Under the pieces are notes generated by a model, which saw only the letters and a list, made by a program, of their open reading frames with translations, was not told the DNA's origin and made no database searches. Below are positions 47,959-57,609 of a stretch of 64,000 nt of DNA, one piece after another. The stretch is from Bacillus gobiensis. GTDB taxonomy: Bacteria > Bacillota > Bacilli > Bacillales > Bacillaceae. The translations under genes and the position numbers were made by a program. The stretch is from assembly GCF_001278705.1 (NCBI RefSeq), contig NZ_CP012600.1:1488190-1552189 (forward strand). The letters run 5' to 3'. Numbering within the stretch: position 1 is the stretch's first letter; each line of letters starts with the position of its first letter.

Positions 47959-48700
47959 AAATGGTATCACTCCCTGTTATAAAAATATCTGAAAAATTAT
48001 GCTTTTGTTCAATTCGAATCTGTTGATTTTTCATCAATTCTAAAACAGCCAAAAAAGTGACGACCATATGATCCTTTTGTTCGTGAGGAAAGAGCTCTTC
48101 GAATTTGATTCGTTTCTTTGAAACTTTCAAAAAATCCATGATTTGGTTCATACGATCCTCTATAGGAATCTCTTGTCGCGAAATCGTTGTTTCTTCAGGC
48201 TTATTTAGCTTTTTTCGATTCATCATTTTTTGAAAAGCACCAAGCATGTCATAAACAGATACGGATAATTTCTCATTTTTCATTTCTGCTTCCTTGGCAT
48301 ATTCACTTAGATCACTCGGAGGCTTTGAAAATGCGTTTTGACGATCTTCTTCGCGCTCTTTTAACGATTTCGCAGCGTTTTTATATTTTTTATACTCAAT
48401 CAGCTTTTCGATTAATTCTTCTCGCGGATCTTCTTCTTCAGAAAATTCATCGTCAAACAGCTCTTCTTCTTGCTTTGGCAAGAGCATTTTGCTTTTTATG
48501 CTTAAAAGGGTAGCTGCCATCACCAGATATTCGCTGGCGATGTCGAGTTCAAGCACTTGCATGGCATGGACATATAACAAATACTGCTCGGTAATTTCCG
48601 CAACGGGAATATCGTATATTTCAATTTCTAAATTATTGATTAAATGGAGCAAAAGATCCAAAGGTCCTTCAAATGCATCAATTTTCACGTGGTATTCCAT
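47948..48700 (-). CDS. scpA: Segregation and condensation protein ScpA
   Basis: Kleisin subunit bridging SMC heads. The 250 residues show the N-terminal [39 protein letters not shown] and [17 protein letters not shown], an acidic middle ([18 protein letters not shown]) and the C-terminal winged helix. GAGG precedes the ATG. First gene of scpAB. Confidence 0.96.
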   Translation of the reverse strand: MEYHVKIDAFEGPLDLLLHLINNLEIEIYDIPVAEITEQYLLYVHAMQVLELDIASEYLVMAATLLSIKSKMLLPKQEEELFDDEFSEEEDPREELIEKLIEYKKYKNAAKSLKEREEDRQNAFSKPPSDLSEYAKEAEMKNEKLSVSVYDMLGAFQKMMNRKKLNKPEETTISRQEIPIEDRMNQIMDFLKVSKKRIKFEELFPHEQKDHMVVTFLAVLELMKNQQIRIEQKHNFSDIFITGSDTIYDT

Positions 48701-48755
48701 TTTTTTAGCCTCACCATTTCAAAAAACATTACAGCCATTTCATCGGCTAACCTTT

Positions 48756-48785
48756 AGTATAATTCACCTACTTAGCCTCGTCCAA
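48756..48785 (-). promoter_or_regulatory. Candidate promoter of scpAB
   Basis: TTGGAC (48785 to 48780), 18 nt, TATACT (48761 to 48756), about 55 bases upstream of scpA. Confidence 0.5.
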
Positions 48786-48850
48786 TATTTCTTGAAAGGA
48801 CATCGTACGTTCGATATTTTGAATTGCCTAAAAAATGGGGAATCGCCCAT

Positions 48851-48878
48851 ACCCATTTGGTCAAACACACATATGATA
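48851..48878 (+). promoter_or_regulatory. Candidate sigma-K promoter of the YjcZ-like gene
   Basis: ACC (48851-48853), 16 nt, CATATGATA (48870-48878), matching the late mother-cell pattern AC / CATAnnnTA. It lies 40 bases upstream of the microgene. Pattern-based only. Confidence 0.5.
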
Positions 48879-48918
48879 CCAGTGTAAATGCAAAAACTGA
48901 TGAAAAGGAGGCCATATC

Positions 48919-49014
48919 ATGGGAGATAAAGGCTTTAATTACGGTGGCGGATTTTCATTAATCGTAGTGTTGTTTATTCTGCTAATTATTGTTGGCGCTG
49001 CTTGGCTGTACTAA
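48919..49014 (+). CDS. YjcZ-like sporulation microprotein
   Basis: A 31-residue hydrophobic peptide starting MGDKGFNYGGGFSLIVVLF, with a single transmembrane helix and the glycine/FSLIVVLFILLIIVG pattern of the YjcZ/YczN sporulation family. AAAGGAGG stands eight bases before the ATG, and a terminator follows at once. These tiny proteins are usually made in the mother cell late in sporulation. Located between scpA and ypuF. Exact role unknown. Confidence 0.85.
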   Translation: MGDKGFNYGGGFSLIVVLFILLIIVGAAWLY

Positions 49015-49023
49015 ATTTATCCC

Positions 49024-49060
49024 GAGCGTTCAATCCAGAACGCTCCTTGCTTCTTTCTTC
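49024..49060 (+). terminator. Terminator of the YjcZ-like gene
   Basis: GAGCGTTC (49024-49031) pairs with GAACGCTC (49038-49045), followed by a T-rich stretch. Confidence 0.8.
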
Positions 49061-49109
49061 CTTTTTGCTGCTTATGTTACACTTGGAATGAAAGGGGAGT
49101 AAGTAAAGA

Positions 49110-49616
49110 TTGTACCCAGACGCTTATATTGATTATCTTTATGAATTTCATGTCACAAGAGATTATTTTGAATGCCATGAAATTCTTGAAGAATATTGGA
49201 AAGAAGACCCGCCAGAAACTCGAAAGATCTATTGGGTCGGTTTTATTCAAATGGCAGTTGCCTTTTATCATTATCGAAGAAAAAATTTCACCGGCGCCAA
49301 AAAGTTAATAGACAAAACCATTGCTGTTTTTGAAATAGAAAAAAATGCTATTTACGCGCTAGGAATCGATTGCGAGGAGCTCCTTAAGCAACTGTGTGCA
49401 GTTTCAAAGAAAATAGTTGCAAATGTCCCTTATCAAAGTATCAGCCTGCCATTCTCTGACCCTCAAATCACCAGTCTCTACCTGAGCAGAGGAGACGGCA
49501 AAAATCATGATGCGGTGACTAGTTATTTGATTCACAAGCATTTCATGAGAGATCGCTCTGACGTCATTAATGAACGAATGCTGCAGCTGGAAAAACGAAA
49601 AAAAAGCAGGGGCTGA
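49110..49616 (+). CDS. ypuF: DUF309 protein YpuF
   Basis: A soluble 168-residue protein of the DUF309 family, recognisable by the helical motif RDYFECHEILEEYWKEDPPETRKIYWVGFIQMAVAFYHYRRKNF. Start is TTG at 49110 with AAAGGGGAG ten bases ahead; no ATG fits better. On the plus strand next to scpA, as in B. subtilis, where it faces the rib operon. Biochemical function unknown. Confidence 0.85.
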   Translation: MYPDAYIDYLYEFHVTRDYFECHEILEEYWKEDPPETRKIYWVGFIQMAVAFYHYRRKNFTGAKKLIDKTIAVFEIEKNAIYALGIDCEELLKQLCAVSKKIVANVPYQSISLPFSDPQITSLYLSRGDGKNHDAVTSYLIHKHFMRDRSDVINERMLQLEKRKKSRG

Positions 49617-49636
49617 TGCGAAGCCTCTGCTTTTTT
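49600..49636. terminator. Bidirectional terminator between ypuF and ribT
   Basis: AAAAAAGCAGGGGCT pairs with AGCCTCTGCTTTTTT, with one mismatch or wobble. A/T runs on both sides end both convergent transcripts. The ypuF stop lies inside the hairpin. Confidence 0.88.
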
Positions 49637-49660
49637 ATTATGATATAAAATTTTTGATAT

Positions 49661-50571
<911 letters not shown>

Positions 50572-50594
50572 GTTAGTTCCTCATTTCCTTTCAA

Positions 50595-51788
50595 TTAAAA
50601 ATGAAGCAAGTGCCCCATTTTTTCTACTTTTGTTTTTAGGTACGCTTCGTTATCTGACGTGCTTTTAATTTCGATCGGAACCCTCTTCTCAACAGTAATT
50701 CCGTGTTCGGTTAAGCTCTTCACTTTGTCCGGGTTATTCGTTAAGAGATTTATACGAGCCAATCCAAGATCTTTTAATACTTGAGCTCCCAACCCGTAAT
50801 TTCTTTGATCAGGAAGAAATCCAAGCTCTTCATTCGCCTGAACAGTATCCAAGCCCATTTCCTGAAGCTTATAGGCTCTCATCTTATTCAAAAGACCTAT
50901 GCCTCTTCCTTCCTGTCTCAAGTATAGTAGGACTCCGCTTCCTGCTTTTTGTATTTCTCTAAGCGCCGCATGAAGCTGGGGGCCGCAATCGCATCGTCCC
51001 GATAAAAATACATCACCAGTCAGGCATTCGGAATGAACACGAACTAATGGCGCCTGTTCATTTGCAGGGTCTCCAGCCACTAAAGCGATGATTTCTTTAT
51101 CATCCAGAGCATTTGAATAGCCGAACGCTTTAAATGAGCCAAAATCAGTCGGCAGGTTGATCTCAACTTCCCTCGTAACAAGCTTTTCCTTTTCATAACG
51201 ATAGGCAATAAAGTCCTTAATTGAGATCATTTTCAAGCCGAATTTTTTTGCAATCTCTGTCAGCTCGGGAACACGCGCCATCGTGCCGTCATCGTTCATA
51301 ATCTCACAAATAACGGCGGCAGGCTGTGACCCGCAGGATTTTGCCAAATCGACAGCAGCTTCCGTATGACCGGGTCTCTCTAGTACGCCATTTTCTTTTG
51401 CAATCAGTGGAAACACGTGGCCAGGCCGGTTATAGTCTTCCGCTTTTGTACCCTCTTGAATCAATGATTGGATCGTTAATGAACGTTCATGTGCACTAAT
51501 TCCTGTATGGGTATTGCGGTGGTCAATGCTGACTGTAAATGCTGTTTGGAGAGAGTCTTTGTTTTCACGTGTCATCGGATCGAGCTTCAGCTTTTCTGCG
51601 ATCTGAGCGCTGACCGGAGCACAAATCAACCCTCTTCCATGGACAGCCATAAAATTTATGACCTCAGGAGTCGCAAACTCTGCGAGAGCGATAAAATCTC
51701 CTTCGTTTTCTCTATTCTCATCGTCTGTTACAATAATGATTTCGCCTTGTTTTAAGGAGGCGATAGCTTCTTCTACTGTATGAAACAT
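50595..51788 (-). CDS. ribBA: DHBP synthase / GTP cyclohydrolase II
   Basis: Bifunctional enzyme starting both branches of riboflavin synthesis. Residues 1-200 ([44 protein letters not shown]) form DHBP synthase. Residues 205-397 form GTP cyclohydrolase II with the zinc cysteines [19 protein letters not shown] and the catalytic [13 protein letters not shown]. Called ribA in B. subtilis. GGGAGGA precedes the ATG. Confidence 0.97.
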   Translation of the reverse strand: MFHTVEEAIASLKQGEIIIVTDDENRENEGDFIALAEFATPEVINFMAVHGRGLICAPVSAQIAEKLKLDPMTRENKDSLQTAFTVSIDHRNTHTGISAHERSLTIQSLIQEGTKAEDYNRPGHVFPLIAKENGVLERPGHTEAAVDLAKSCGSQPAAVICEIMNDDGTMARVPELTEIAKKFGLKMISIKDFIAYRYEKEKLVTREVEINLPTDFGSFKAFGYSNALDDKEIIALVAGDPANEQAPLVRVHSECLTGDVFLSGRCDCGPQLHAALREIQKAGSGVLLYLRQEGRGIGLLNKMRAYKLQEMGLDTVQANEELGFLPDQRNYGLGAQVLKDLGLARINLLTNNPDKVKSLTEHGITVEKRVPIEIKSTSDNEAYLKTKVEKMGHLLHF

Positions 51789-51808
51789 CTTAACAATCCT
51801 CCCTGTCT

Positions 51809-52456
51809 TTAAAACCCGTATTTCCTCAGTGCTTCTTCAGTTAATGAAAATTGTCCTCTTGAATCGCTTTTTCCATGAACAAATTTGTACACATATTTCC
51901 CGATGATGTCGCATTCCAGATTCACATAATCACCCGTACTCACATTTTTTAGAGACGTATGATCCATCGTGTGCGGAATGATGCTCACTGTAACAGTTGT
52001 TTCAGAAAGCTCAAATATAGTCAAACTGATACCGTTTATTGCAATTGATCCTTTGACTATCAGACTTTGTGAAGCCTCTTTTGGTATTTCCAAGCGAATT
52101 AAAACCGATCCGTCTCTCGGTTCCGTGGCGATCACCCTGCCAATGCCATCAACGTGTCCGGATACCAAATGGCCGCCAAATCGTCCATCCGCAGGCATCG
52201 CTCTCTCAAGATTGACGAGAGAACCGTTTTTCAAAAATCCGAGTGCCGTAGACTCCATCGTCGCCTCCATAACATGCGCTGAAAAGCTGTGTCTGTCAAA
52301 TTCGGTAACTGTTAAGCATACTCCGTCCACTGCGATGCTGTCGCCGAGCTGCACACCCTCTATTACCTTCTTGCATTCAATGGTTATTGTTTTCACTTTT
52401 TTTGATCCTGTGAATCGAATCACTTTCCCAACGTCTTCTACGAGTCCAGTAAACAT
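51809..52456 (-). CDS. ribE: Riboflavin synthase alpha subunit
   Basis: Dismutates two 6,7-dimethyl-8-ribityllumazines to riboflavin. The 215 residues consist of two similar barrel domains beginning [12 protein letters not shown] and [13 protein letters not shown], each with a VDGVCLTV or INGISLTI strand. The ATG at 52456 is chosen; a TTG at 52477 adds seven non-conserved residues. Called ribE (ribB in older B. subtilis use). Second gene of the operon. Confidence 0.95.
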   Translation of the reverse strand: MFTGLVEDVGKVIRFTGSKKVKTITIECKKVIEGVQLGDSIAVDGVCLTVTEFDRHSFSAHVMEATMESTALGFLKNGSLVNLERAMPADGRFGGHLVSGHVDGIGRVIATEPRDGSVLIRLEIPKEASQSLIVKGSIAINGISLTIFELSETTVTVSIIPHTMDHTSLKNVSTGDYVNLECDIIGKYVYKFVHGKSDSRGQFSLTEEALRKYGF

Positions 52457-52479
52457 ACGCACCAGCCTTTTATTCAATT

Positions 52480-53580
52480 TTAGCCATTTGGGAAGTTCTC
52501 AACTGACGGCGCAGCGATTAATTTGAAATCCCTGCCTATTTTTGAAATGGAATGAATAGTTAATAAGGGGACGTCTTTCATAGATTGAAATCCAACATCA
52601 GAGAATAAACCGGGAGAGGATTTTCCTCCGATTAATTTAGGGGCGTAATAAATGATGAGCTGCTGATAAAGCTGATCTTTCAGAAAGCTGCTGTGGACTT
52701 TCGAGCCGCCTTCCACAAACACTGAGTAAATTCCTTCACTTGCCAGCGTTCTCAATACTTCGCGAACCGAAGGCTGTTGTGATGATGACTGAAATACTCG
52801 GATTCCTTCACTCTTCAAAAAATTTACCTTTTCAGCATTGGCTTGGTTTGTGGTAAAAATCCAAGTTTCGGCTTCACGATCATTAAGAACCTTTGAATGT
52901 ATGGGAATCTTTAACGAACTGTCCAGCACAACTCTTACGGGCTGCTTTTGTACATTCGGCAGGCGCGCAGTTAAGCTCGGATCATCCTGAATGACCGTGT
53001 TCACTCCTACCAGAATGGATTGATGACTGCTTCTGTATAGGTGTACATCCTTCCGTGCTTCTTCACCTGTGATCCACTTACTTTCTCCGGATTCAACCGC
53101 TGTTTTACCATCTAAACTAACCGCTGATTTCAGAGTGACAAAAGGCAAGCCCGTTCGCAAGGAATGAAACAGCATCGTGTTTAATTTGTCGCATTCTTCT
53201 TTTAGAATCCCTTCTGTCACGGCAATCCCGGCGTCTTGCAGCCTTTTTATACCCTTTCCATTCACAATCGGGTTGGGATCCTTGGAACCAATTACGACTT
53301 GCTTGACCCTTGAGCTAATGATCAACTCGGTGCATGGCGGAGTTTTCCCATGATGATTGCATGGTTCAAGCGTCACATACAATGTAGAACCTTCTGCAGC
53401 AGATCCCGCCATCGTAAGGGCGTTTACCTCGGCATGCGGTTCGCCATACATGAGATGAGCGCCTAATCCAACCACTTGGTTATTTTTCACAACAACGGCT
53501 CCGACCAAAGGGTTTTTTCCAGTTTGTCCTTCGGCGGTTTTTGCTAAATCAATGGCTGTTTGCATAAATTGCTTATCCAT
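52480..53580 (-). CDS. ribD: Riboflavin deaminase/reductase
   Basis: Bifunctional second and third steps of riboflavin synthesis. The N-terminal deaminase (1-145) has the zinc motifs PHAEVNAL and TLEPCNHHGKTPPC. The C-terminal reductase (150-366) has TLKSAVSLDGKTA, SILVGVNTVIQDDPSLTARL and VFVEGGSKVHSSFL. The start at 53580 has AAAGGGGG eight bases upstream. First gene of ribDEAHT, regulated by the FMN riboswitch at 53712. Confidence 0.96.
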   Translation of the reverse strand: MDKQFMQTAIDLAKTAEGQTGKNPLVGAVVVKNNQVVGLGAHLMYGEPHAEVNALTMAGSAAEGSTLYVTLEPCNHHGKTPPCTELIISSRVKQVVIGSKDPNPIVNGKGIKRLQDAGIAVTEGILKEECDKLNTMLFHSLRTGLPFVTLKSAVSLDGKTAVESGESKWITGEEARKDVHLYRSSHQSILVGVNTVIQDDPSLTARLPNVQKQPVRVVLDSSLKIPIHSKVLNDREAETWIFTTNQANAEKVNFLKSEGIRVFQSSSQQPSVREVLRTLASEGIYSVFVEGGSKVHSSFLKDQLYQQLIIYYAPKLIGGKSSPGLFSDVGFQSMKDVPLLTIHSISKIGRDFKLIAAPSVENFPNG

Positions 53581-53609
53581 CTTTATCCCCCTTTCTTTTG
53601 CAAATGGAA

Positions 53610-53649
53610 ACGCAAAAAAAACCTCGAAACGCAAAAATCCCGGGGTTTT
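53610..53649 (-). terminator. Riboswitch-controlled terminator before ribD
   Basis: AAAACCTCG (53617-53625) pairs with CGGGGTTTT (53641-53649), including one wobble. A long U-run follows on the minus strand just before the ribD ribosome binding site. Confidence 0.78.
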
Positions 53650-53711
53650 GTAAAATTAGAATGCAGAAATAAGCCATACTTTTTTCAAATTTAAAAAAGC
53701 ATGGTACTTTC

Positions 53712-53850
53712 ATCCTTCTCCCATCCAGACTTTCACTGTCGGCTCCAGCTTTTCACTGAATCAACCGTTAGCAGATGCTAACGGGTCACGGGCTCTAAAG
53801 CAATAGCTTTATTACCGTCGGTCGGGATTTTCACCCAGCCCCGAAGGATA
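53712..53850 (-). ncRNA. FMN riboswitch (RFN element) of the rib operon
   Basis: The minus strand reads CCTTCGGGGCTGGGTGAAAAT, CCGACCGACGGT, AGCCCGTGAC, a variable hairpin CCGTTAGCA/TGCTAACGG, then AGCCGACAGTGAAAGTCTGG and ATGGGAGAAGGATG. These are the conserved blocks of the FMN aptamer in order. FMN should terminate transcription at 53610. Confidence 0.96.
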
Positions 53851-53877
53851 CATCATATGAATTTGTCCTTATTCGAC

Positions 53878-53906
53878 ATTCTACAGTCATTGCAGGAAAA
53901 TTGCAA
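53878..53906 (-). promoter_or_regulatory. Candidate promoter of the rib operon
   Basis: TTGCAA (53906 to 53901), 17 nt, TAGAAT (53883 to 53878), about 20 bases upstream of the aptamer. It overlaps the space just before the ypuD stop. Confidence 0.6.
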
Positions 53907-53919
53907 CGAAACTGTTTAA

Positions 53920-54261
53920 TTATTTATTTACTTTAACGATTTTGATCAATCCGTCTATCCGGTTTGACTTACTGAAATATGCTTTGACATGATCTCCTTT
54001 GGTTACAGAATCGTTTCCACTCAATTTTTCTTCGTTAAAAATAATTTTCGTTCCGTTTTTATCAACTCCATAATAGTCTGTTCCATCTTTTTTCGTAATT
54101 TCATATTCATAGATCGTATATTTTTCATCGTCTGATGACAGGGTTTGGCTCAATGCAGTCGGCACTTCCTCAATACCAATATCATTCACGTATAAATACA
54201 CACTAAAAAGAATTCCGCACAAGAGAATAAGGACTGATAATTTCAAAACAATCTTGCCCAT
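53920..54261 (-). CDS. ypuD: Small membrane-anchored protein YpuD
   Basis: A 113-residue protein with an N-terminal membrane anchor (VLKLSVLILLCGILFSVYLYV) and an outer beta-rich domain (YTIYEYEITKKDGTDYYGV, HVKAYFSKSNRIDGLIKIVKV). It agrees with B. subtilis YpuD in plan and place. Start at 54261 with GGAGGTG eight bases ahead. Function unknown. B. subtilis has sipS next to it; here none is seen. Confidence 0.8.
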   Translation of the reverse strand: MGKIVLKLSVLILLCGILFSVYLYVNDIGIEEVPTALSQTLSSDDEKYTIYEYEITKKDGTDYYGVDKNGTKIIFNEEKLSGNDSVTKGDHVKAYFSKSNRIDGLIKIVKVNK

Positions 54262-54469
54262 AATCAACACCTCCATCCTTAAACTTCTACTTTCATATAA
54301 TTCCTTTATTCTAGCAAAATGAAACCAATCTTTTTATGTAATAGACGGAATTCGACGTTATTAGGTTTCTTTTTTAGTGCACGCTTTCACACTTCTAAAT
54401 AAATGATACGCTAAAAAATTCGGATTATGGGATATACGCAGTTAAATAATCCAAATTGCCTAGATTACG

Positions 54470-54503
54470 TCCAACAAAGAATAAACCTGCTACAGGCAGC
54501 AGG
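54470..54503 (-). terminator. Terminator after the HelD-like gene
   Basis: CCTGCT (54486-54491) pairs with AGCAGG (54498-54503); the minus strand continues UUUAUUCUUUG. It lies 27 bases beyond the helicase stop. Confidence 0.65.
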
Positions 54504-54530
54504 CTCTGTCATTTGTTGTTCATATTAAGT

Positions 54531-56609
54531 TTACACCTTGTTAGCGATCAATAGTGACGGTCTTTCCTCATAAAACAAATGTAGATAGTGAAGAGCTCTC
54601 GTGCATCCCACATATAAGAGCTTTGTATGAAAGGAGTCTTTCGGATAGTGTTCTTGTGTTACCCCTGCAAGTAGGACCGCGTCAAATTCCAGGCCCTTTG
54701 ACAAATAAATTGGTAAAACAGAGATTCCCCCTTGATATGAACGATCTTTCGCACGGATAAATGTCGCCTCAATCCCATTTTTCGTTAAGTTTTCATAGAT
54801 TTTTTCACACTGTTCCTCTGTACGGCCAATAATCGACATCGTTTGCACCTGGTTTTCAGCCATCTCCTGAGTCCACTTTACGATTTCTTTGTGCTGCTCT
54901 AGAGCCTCCGTCTTTTGGGTTCTAACCTGCTCTCCGCTTCGGAACACAGGCAAGGCTACTGCCGGCCTTGGCTCTAGATGCATGAGAATGCTATTGGCAA
55001 ATTCGATAATTTCCATTGTAGACCGATAGCTTTTTTCGATTTGAAAAAGAGCAGTATTATCTTCTCCTAGCACTTCTTTAAAACGCTGCCACTCTTCAAT
55101 TCCTTGATTGCCGTAGATTCCTTGTGCCAAATCTCCTAATATTGTAAATGAATGTTTTCTCGTTCGAGCTTTTATAACAGCCAATTGGAACGGAGAAAAA
55201 TCCTGAGCTTCATCAATAACGACGTGATCGAACCTTCCTTCCTTATCTATGCCGTTTAGATAATGTGTTATATATAGTAAAGGTGCCAAGTCCTCTTGTT
55301 CAACCTGACCCTTTTGAAGCTTGTGAAAAGAGGATTCTTCATGCCGGAATTGCTTTTTCAACACACGCCCGTAGAGACTTCGCGCGCTTGCTTTTGGCCA
55401 ATCGTTCATAAACGAACGCAAACGCTGCATTGCCTTCTTTTTCACCTCTTGTCTTTCTCGCCCTCCAAACATTTTCAGCTCAATTTCGATCCAACGCTTC
55501 AGCCTTGCCTGCATTCGCGAACGCTTGATTGCGAGAGGAGAATGCTTGCCGTCAGTTTTCAACCACTCTATCAGCTTTTCCTTTTCGTATACGGCTCCTT
55601 CCCATGGAGAAAAATCTTTTTTCGGAAGACAGGAGGCTTCAAATTCTTTCAGCATTTCATCAATCTGATCCCGAAATGCCAATGAGCCCTTAAATCCGGC
55701 GATTTGATCCAACTTTCTAACGTTCTCGGATTTCTCTTCAAATCGTTTTTTCAGGGATTCTTGCTGATCTGTTAATGTTATCCTTTCTCCAATACTTATG
55801 ATCGCCCAATCAGAAAAAGTCGTTTGTTTGATATGACCAACTCCCAATTCTGGAAGAACGTGAGAAATATAGTCAAGAAACATCGAGTTTGGTGCAAAAA
55901 TAATCATTCGCTCCGGCTGCATTTGCTCACGATATTCATAAAGCAGGTAAGCAAGCCGATGAAGAGCAACTGTTGTTTTTCCGCTCCCCGCCACACCTTG
56001 AATAATCAAAGCTTTGTCGTTTGGATGGCGGATGATGGCATTTTGCTCTGCTTGAATCGTCGAAACAATATCTTTTAGCTTGTTATCCTTTTGTTCGCCG
56101 AGCTTGTACAAGAGAAATTCATCACCGCCATTCAATTCTTCCCCTTTGACATAGCTATCAACAACTCGGATCAGATTTTTTTGACGAATGACAATATTCC
56201 TTTTTAAATGAATCGTTCCATCCACTATTCCGTCTGGCGATTGGTAAAACACGTAATCTTCGCTGCCGGAAAACGCGTAAAAGAGGGTTGATACCGGCGC
56301 CCTCCAATCGATCACAAGCAATTTCCCTGTTTTTTCCTCTTGAACCCCGACTTTGCCAATATACGTTTCAACAGCTCCCTTGCTCCCGTCTTCCTGAAAA
56401 TCGAGTCGCCCAAAATACGGTTCTTCCAATGATTTTTTTAGCTGCTCACGCTGACGTTCTCGATTGTCCTCTAGAACCTGCTCTGTAAAGTCATTTCCAT
56501 AATATCGGGGAATGTTTTCGAGCCTTTCATAGTACTCTTGAATTTTCGCCAGTTTTTCTGACAACTTTTTCTCCTCTTCTTTGTATAGGTCTATTTTTTC
56601 TTCTGACAA
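54531..56609 (-). CDS. HelD-like superfamily 1 helicase
   Basis: An ATPase related to HelD, which removes stalled RNA polymerase from DNA in Gram-positive bacteria. The 692 residues have an N-terminal coiled coil (about 3-60), Walker A QGVAGSGKTTVALHR near 210, Walker B DHVVIDEAQDFSPFQ, GDLAQGIYGN, YRSTMEI and motif VI YVGCTRALHYL. Start is TTG at 56609 behind AAGGAGG; a longer reading from 56648 includes that site. Shorter than B. subtilis HelD (about 774), so probably a paralogue. Confidence 0.85.
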   Translation of the reverse strand: MSEEKIDLYKEEEKKLSEKLAKIQEYYERLENIPRYYGNDFTEQVLEDNRERQREQLKKSLEEPYFGRLDFQEDGSKGAVETYIGKVGVQEEKTGKLLVIDWRAPVSTLFYAFSGSEDYVFYQSPDGIVDGTIHLKRNIVIRQKNLIRVVDSYVKGEELNGGDEFLLYKLGEQKDNKLKDIVSTIQAEQNAIIRHPNDKALIIQGVAGSGKTTVALHRLAYLLYEYREQMQPERMIIFAPNSMFLDYISHVLPELGVGHIKQTTFSDWAIISIGERITLTDQQESLKKRFEEKSENVRKLDQIAGFKGSLAFRDQIDEMLKEFEASCLPKKDFSPWEGAVYEKEKLIEWLKTDGKHSPLAIKRSRMQARLKRWIEIELKMFGGRERQEVKKKAMQRLRSFMNDWPKASARSLYGRVLKKQFRHEESSFHKLQKGQVEQEDLAPLLYITHYLNGIDKEGRFDHVVIDEAQDFSPFQLAVIKARTRKHSFTILGDLAQGIYGNQGIEEWQRFKEVLGEDNTALFQIEKSYRSTMEIIEFANSILMHLEPRPAVALPVFRSGEQVRTQKTEALEQHKEIVKWTQEMAENQVQTMSIIGRTEEQCEKIYENLTKNGIEATFIRAKDRSYQGGISVLPIYLSKGLEFDAVLLAGVTQEHYPKDSFHTKLLYVGCTRALHYLHLFYEERPSLLIANKV

Positions 56610-56714
56610 TTCAATAACCTCCTTAAATAGCAGTTTTTTCAAATGCAACTCCTATTTTGCAGGTATTTCCCAAAAAAATATAGACTTTTTCTTTTTCATT
56701 TGGTAAGCTTTATA

Positions 56715-56722
56715 TTATACAA
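56715..56722 (-). promoter_or_regulatory. Candidate extended -10 promoter of the HelD-like gene
   Basis: TGTATAAT on the minus strand (about 56722 to 56715) is a perfect -10 with a TG extension, roughly 105 bases upstream of the TTG start. The -35 is poor. Confidence 0.45.
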
Positions 56723-56756
56723 GTGCCAAAAAATATTTTACATAATATGGAATATT

Positions 56757-56785
56757 AATCACCAACAAATGTTGGTGATTTTTTA
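56757..56785 (+). terminator. Plus-oriented hairpin terminator without an assigned gene
   Basis: A perfect 11 bp stem AATCACCAACA/TGTTGGTGATT with a 2 nt loop and TTTTT after it on the plus strand. No plus-strand gene precedes it. It may stop antisense read-through, or act as a leader structure for the helicase gene. Confidence 0.6.
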
Positions 56786-56802
56786 GTTTCGCGAAAAGCA
56801 CC

Positions 56803-56833
56803 AAAAAAGACTGCCGATGATTCTCTGACAGTC
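56803..56833 (-). terminator. Second terminator downstream of ppiB
   Basis: GACTGCC (56809-56815) pairs with GACAGTC (56827-56833), with one wobble, and six U follow on the minus strand. Confidence 0.72.
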
Positions 56834-56854
56834 TCTAGGGCAAATATGATCGTT

Positions 56855-56891
56855 TTTTTAAAACCAAGACTAGCGAGCGCTAGTCTTGGTT
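56855..56891 (-). terminator. First terminator downstream of ppiB
   Basis: A perfect 13 bp stem AACCAAGACTAGC/GCTAGTCTTGGTT (56862-56874, 56879-56891) with a 4 nt loop and a short U-run on the minus strand. Confidence 0.8.
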
Positions 56892-56938
56892 TGACTTTCT
56901 AAGAATAAAAACAGATGGTTCAGTTACAATAAAACGGA

Positions 56939-57373
56939 CTAGCCTTCTAAAACTCTTACTTCTTTCATTACATCACCGTTTTTCATGCTTGTCGCATGTT
57001 CAAGCCCGCTGGTAACTTGTCCAAAAACGGTATGAACGCCATTTAGATGGGGTTGTGATTCATGCACGATGAAAAACTGGGAACTTCCTGTGTCTTTACC
57101 TGCGTGAGCCATAGATAATGAACCTGGAATATGAGTTCTTGGATTGTTTTCCGTTTCACATTTAATCGTGTATCCAGCTCCGCCTGTTCCGTTACCGTTA
57201 GGGTCTCCACCTTGGCTTACGAAACCTGGGATCACACGGTGAAATGTCAGACCGTCATAAAATTTGGAATTCGCTAGTTTTTCAAAGTTTGCAACAGTGT
57301 TTGGAGCATCGTTATTATATAATTCAAATTCAATTTTATTTCCATTTTCCAATAAAAAGTAGCCTGTTTTCAT
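56939..57373 (-). CDS. ppiB: Peptidyl-prolyl cis-trans isomerase B (cyclophilin)
   Basis: Cytoplasmic cyclophilin that accelerates prolyl isomerisation. The 144 residues show [27 protein letters not shown] (catalytic Arg in FHRV), [19 protein letters not shown] and [10 protein letters not shown]. Monocistronic, with its own promoter and tandem terminators. Confidence 0.97.
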   Translation of the reverse strand: MKTGYFLLENGNKIEFELYNNDAPNTVANFEKLANSKFYDGLTFHRVIPGFVSQGGDPNGNGTGGAGYTIKCETENNPRTHIPGSLSMAHAGKDTGSSQFFIVHESQPHLNGVHTVFGQVTSGLEHATSMKNGDVMKEVRVLEG

Positions 57374-57435
57374 TTAATTATATCTCTCCTATGTAAATTT
57401 TTTATTTTACGGCTGATTTCATAACATTCAGGGCT

Positions 57436-57444
57436 ATTATAACA
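57436..57444 (-). promoter_or_regulatory. Candidate extended -10 promoter of ppiB
   Basis: TGTTATAAT (57444 to 57436), a perfect -10 with TGn extension, about 63 bases upstream of ppiB; no clear -35. Confidence 0.5.
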
Positions 57445-57480
57445 CACTTGCCAAAAGTCTACACAAGCGGAAGACGAAAA

Positions 57481-57507
57481 TGAAACCTCGTTTCCCGTTT
57501 TACCGTC
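57481..57507 (+). promoter_or_regulatory. ECF sigma-factor promoter of ypuA
   Basis: TGAAAC (57481-57486), 17 nt, CGTC (57504-57507), followed by TA. This is the consensus of sigma-W/sigma-M/sigma-X promoters. B. subtilis ypuA is assigned to the sigma-M regulon. The leader to the start is about 95 bases. Confidence 0.82.
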
Positions 57508-57609
57508 TATAAGGTGGAATCTATTTTTTCAGATGATCGATTCCATTGAAAAGCGGCAAGTCAAAGGGAAGCAGAAGCTGCTTTTATTTCACCCTAGGAG
57601 GTCAACGTA

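Noticed and set aside
51969..52526. A 185-codon plus-strand frame across ribE
   Set aside because: Antisense to a well-conserved enzyme, with no ribosome binding site and a low-complexity Ser/Pro/Thr product.
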